This document shows, in pieces, positions 22,238 to 24,982 of a stretch of 24,982 bases of DNA (its first letter is position 1; each line of letters starts with the position of its first letter). The translations under genes and the position numbers were made by a program. The stretch is from Bifidobacteriaceae bacterium UBA2724 (GTDB lineage: Bacteria; Actinomycetota; Actinomycetes; Actinomycetales; Bifidobacteriaceae). The stretch covers positions 1 through 24,982 of the forward strand of contig DEKK01000011.1 of assembly GCA_002353815.1 (NCBI GenBank), in the 5' to 3' direction. Below the pieces are notes generated by a model. It was not told the origin of the DNA. It did not search any database and worked only from the letters and a program-made list of their open reading frames with translations.

Positions 22238-23173
22238 TTACCGCTGGGCTTCGTACGGGGTCTTCTCACCCGCGGTCACGCGGAACGGCAGGCGGTTCTC
22301 GCGACGCGGGACCGGGCAGGTGCAGTACGGCGTGAACGCACACGGGAAGTTGTATGCGCGGTTGAAGTCGATGTGCCCGATGGCGCGAGCATTGGCACGT
22401 CCGAATTCCAGGATGCGCCCGTTGCCATAGGTCTCATGGCCGTTCGTCGCATCACCGAAGAACACCGTGGGCGTGCCGTGCACGTCCGCCACTTCCAGCG
22501 TGTAGTCGGACCCTTCGTACTGGAACGTGACCGTGCCGATCACCGGCAGGATCTGCAGCACGCTGGTGGCCACGGAGTTCTGTTCGGACACGCGCTTGCC
22601 TTCGTACGGCGTGAAATGTGCGGGCAGCACCCAGTCGTGGTCGAGCCCGAAATGCGGGATTCCGTGGAAGTCGCGGCGCGTCGCCGACTGCGGGTCCTTG
22701 ATGCGGATCCAGAAACGCCGCGCGTCCTTATTCGCCGCATCCGGCTGTGCCTTGACTTCGGCGCGCAGGTCGCCGTAGTCAAGGTCCGCCAGATCCTCTT
22801 CGCCGTAATAGCGCGCCGTGAACGAAATCGGCTCGGTCACTTCACGCCCGGCGTTCGTGACAGGGCGCTCGGCCGTGCCATCGGGTGCGAAGATCAGAGT
22901 GTCCCCGATGGCATACCACGTGCCTGGGAAGCGTTCGATGGTCGCCGTGTCGCCAGACGACAGCCACGTGATCGACACGGGCGACAGATACCCATGCGGC
23001 GAATCCAGCGCGTCCACGCGCCCGGCATGCCAGATATGCCAACGCTGTTCGAAGGGATTGGCGGGTTTTGCATCAGGCAACGACGCCGCGTCGACGGACG
23101 GGGCGCCCGAGACGCCGATCGTGGCGGCGGTGTTGGATGCCGAGAAAAGCCGGTTGATTGCCTGTGTGGTCAT
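22238..23173 (-). CDS. DUF1684 protein
   Basis: A 311-residue soluble-looking protein of the DUF1684 family; I know no established function. The conserved C-terminal block is clear: GHIDFNRAYNFPCAF followed by TPYCTCPVPRRENRLPF, with the family C-x7-C/C-x-C-P pattern, then RVTAGE. The N-terminal family block WHAGRVDALDSPHGYLSPVSI is also present. No signal peptide is visible. AAAGGA before ATG 23173 sets the start; the ATG five codons upstream would overlap that site. It sits 108 bases after the CoA-transferase gene and 55 bases before metN. A link to methionine or acyl-CoA metabolism is only inferred from position. Confidence 0.87.
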   Translation of the reverse strand: MTTQAINRLFSASNTAATIGVSGAPSVDAASLPDAKPANPFEQRWHIWHAGRVDALDSPHGYLSPVSITWLSSGDTATIERFPGTWYAIGDTLIFAPDGTAERPVTNAGREVTEPISFTARYYGEEDLADLDYGDLRAEVKAQPDAANKDARRFWIRIKDPQSATRRDFHGIPHFGLDHDWVLPAHFTPYEGKRVSEQNSVATSVLQILPVIGTVTFQYEGSDYTLEVADVHGTPTVFFGDATNGHETYGNGRILEFGRANARAIGHIDFNRAYNFPCAFTPYCTCPVPRRENRLPFRVTAGEKTPYEAQR

Positions 23174-23197
23174 TGGTGTTCCTTTCAAGGTTTTCGA

Positions 23198-23227
23198 TAT
23201 GCGGATGTGTCATATGGGAATGTGTCA
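23198..23227 (-). repeat. 15-bp tandem repeat in the DUF1684 leader
   Basis: TATGCGGATGTGTCA (23198-23212) and TATGGGAATGTGTCA (23213-23227) are directly adjacent and 13 of 15 identical. They lie 25-54 bases before the DUF1684 ATG and could be paired regulator sites. Confidence 0.6.
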
Positions 23228-23281
23228 GTGAGCGCGACGGTGGAGCCGCGCCCCGATGAGGCCGAACGGCGAATGCCGCGT

Positions 23282-24619
23282 TCACCACAGCTGGTAAGTA
23301 CGGGCGGCCTCGCGCAGCTCATCGCGGAAATCCGGGTGCGCGATGTCGATCAGCGCGCCCACGCGTTCCGCGACCGTGCGCCCGCGCAGACGCGCGATGC
23401 CGTATTCGGTCACCACGTAATCCACGTCGTTGCGGCTGATCGACACGGCGGCGCCGGGGTTCAGAAACGGCTGGATGGTCGACACCGTGCCTTTCCTGGC
23501 CGTCGATTTCAGCGCGATGATCGACTTGCCCTCGACCGCGTGGTTCGCGCCGATGGCGAAATCCGCCGCACCGCCCGTCCCCGAGATCTGCACGGGCCCG
23601 ATGCTTTCGGAGCAGACCTGCCCGGTGAGATCGACCTGCACGGCGGAGTTGATGGACGTCATGCGGTAGTTGCGCGCGATGACGACCGGGTCGTTGACAA
23701 ACGAGTGCGGGGCGAACAGCACCGTGGGGTTGCCGTCGATGAAGTCATAAAGCTCCTGCGTGCCCACCGCGAAACCGCCCACGAGCTTGCGCGGCAGCAA
23801 GGTCTTGCGCTTGCCAGTGATCACGCCGGACTTGGCGAGCTGCGCCACCGCGGTGCTCAGCATCTCGCTGTGCACGCCCAGGTCGTTGCGGTCCTTGAGG
23901 TATCTCGCGGCCGCATCGGTGATCTTGCCCACGCCGATCTGGATCGTGGCGCCGTCGTCCACCAGCGAGGCCACATTGCGCCCCACCGCCATCGACACCT
24001 CGTCGGGCTCGATCTGCGGGCGTTCGTACAGCGGGCGTTCGTTGACATACACGAGGTCCACGTCAGACACGGGGATGTCGACGAAACCGTAGGCTCGCGG
24101 GATGTTGGGGTTGATCTCCACGATGATTTTCTTGGCGGAATACAGCGATTCACGTTCCAGTCCGCCGCCCAGCCCGAGCGTGAAATACCCATGGCGGTCA
24201 GGCGGCGCGGCGGCGGCCACGAACACGTCGACGCGCTGTGCAAAGTCATCGCGGTCGTGCCACTGGTGCAGGTTCACCGGCAGGTAGTCCGACGTGTGGA
24301 GCGCATGGTTGTGGCGCATCGTCGAATCCACGAAGTTCGCGTGCGCTGTCACATGGCCGGCCGCCCGGTCATCTGTCAGGAACGAATACGGGTATTCGAA
24401 ACCCGTGCTGTAGATCGTCACGTCATCGACGCGGGGCACCAGGGAATCCGCCGCCTCGAGGAATGCATACGGCTCCTGCGCATTGACCGACGTAAACACA
24501 TGATCGCCCGACTTGACAAGCGCCAAGGCGTCGTCGAGCGTGCCGACCGCGCCTTGGTATCCCGCGGTTTCCAGCGCCTGGGCCACGGCGCGCACCGTAT
24601 CGTCGTCCGTCTGAGACAT
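23282..24619 (-). CDS. Acetyl-CoA hydrolase/CoA-transferase family protein
   Basis: A 445-residue family I-type CoA-transferase, of the group that includes 4-hydroxybutyrate CoA-transferase, succinyl-CoA:acetate CoA-transferase and acetyl-CoA hydrolase. GVHSEMLSTAV (248-258) supplies the likely catalytic glutamate E252, which forms the CoA thioester. IQIGVGKITDAAARYL (226-241) and SGTGGAADFAIGA (346-358) are the CoA-site motifs; the second has GGAADF where relatives often have GGQxDF. The length is normal. GGAGGAGG precedes ATG 24619. Its acyl substrate cannot be read from sequence. It is the first minus-strand gene of the series leading to metN, with no clear terminator after it. Confidence 0.9.
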   Translation of the reverse strand: MSQTDDDTVRAVAQALETAGYQGAVGTLDDALALVKSGDHVFTSVNAQEPYAFLEAADSLVPRVDDVTIYSTGFEYPYSFLTDDRAAGHVTAHANFVDSTMRHNHALHTSDYLPVNLHQWHDRDDFAQRVDVFVAAAAPPDRHGYFTLGLGGGLERESLYSAKKIIVEINPNIPRAYGFVDIPVSDVDLVYVNERPLYERPQIEPDEVSMAVGRNVASLVDDGATIQIGVGKITDAAARYLKDRNDLGVHSEMLSTAVAQLAKSGVITGKRKTLLPRKLVGGFAVGTQELYDFIDGNPTVLFAPHSFVNDPVVIARNYRMTSINSAVQVDLTGQVCSESIGPVQISGTGGAADFAIGANHAVEGKSIIALKSTARKGTVSTIQPFLNPGAAVSISRNDVDYVVTEYGIARLRGRTVAERVGALIDIAHPDFRDELREAARTYQLW

Positions 24620-24982
24620 TGTTCCTCCTCCAGTCCGCAATTGATCCATTCGTGATTGTTGGATTCCTTGTTGGATGCGGAGCCAGGCCACGCGGGGGAA
24701 CGTTGCGACGATTGAGAATCCCGGCCGACCGATGTACCCGGCGGCCGACGATCTGCGGCGGCTGGTCCGCCTCGTCGTATACGTGGATGACTTTCTCCAA
24801 TTTCTTGCCAGCGATAGTTGTCACTGTAAAAATCTCGGACGCGAAACGCGCCGCTCCCGTCATTGCAGTTCCCAATCGCAAGTTATCGGTTTCTTTTAGA
24901 ACCCCCGAGGACGCCGTACCTCCCTCATGCGGTGCACCGAGCCCGTATTCCAGCGCATGCCCGTTGCAAGTGACTTTGTTTT
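24620..24982. other. Window end upstream of the CoA-transferase gene
   Basis: 363 bases with no gene I can support on either strand. The promoter of the CoA-transferase gene should lie here, but I found no pair of boxes convincing enough to place. Confidence 0.5.

Noticed and set aside
22181..24655. An 824-codon plus-strand frame opposite the DUF1684 and CoA-transferase genes
   Set aside because: It crosses both genes and the space between them; the minus-strand genes carry clear motifs and ribosome sites.

Overview
The window looks like chromosome from a high-GC Gram-positive actinobacterium, most likely Bifidobacterium or a close relative. This is inference: I read gene content and order and did no database search. 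The main clues are an actinobacterial block coaD - SepIVA/DivIVA-like - DUF177 - rpmF - rnc, a DUF3039 gene, an rph-rdgB pair, an ilvB-ilvN pair, a Pr6Pr-type membrane protein, and strong G/C preference at third codon positions throughout. I support 22 protein genes, one tRNA gene and several terminators, promoters and repeats.

Left part (1-3795): a small membrane protein; a complete tRNA-Pro(CGG) with a good promoter and a textbook terminator; a second, decayed copy of part of that terminator 73 bases on; and, facing the tRNA, a long (719 aa) protein with an Abi_2/HEPN core. This is the part most like accessory DNA and the best candidate for an unusual defence gene.

Middle left (3796-9689): an AEC-family permease whose stop codon shares a CTAG with the stop of convergent rdgB; rph overlapping rdgB by 8 bases; a divergent Pr6Pr membrane protein; pncB (NAD salvage) behind a recognisable promoter; and a DUF3039 gene reading back towards pncB.

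Core block (9828-17456): coaD, a coiled-coil septum/DivIVA-type protein with a long acidic N-terminus, DUF177 (YceD), rpmF with its own strong promoter and terminator, rnc, then ilvB and ilvN (first step of branched-chain amino acid synthesis), and a four-helix membrane protein with a proline/serine/tyrosine-rich tail.

Right part (17669-24619), all on the minus strand: a CoA-transferase, a DUF1684 protein, MetN and MetI, a MetQ-like binding protein anchored by a membrane helix instead of a lipid, and a YbdH/HcxA-like iron-type dehydrogenase with two inverted repeats in its leader. MetN, MetI and MetQ together form a D/L-methionine-type ABC importer. The genes around it handle CoA esters and 2-oxo acids, but a shared pathway is only a guess.

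Two themes recur across the window. Several genes appear to have leaderless starts, with a TANNNT box 6-8 bases before ATG. Several transcription units end in long perfect hairpins with no U-tract. Short two- or three-copy tandem repeats of 12-18 bases are also common in the intergenic stretches.
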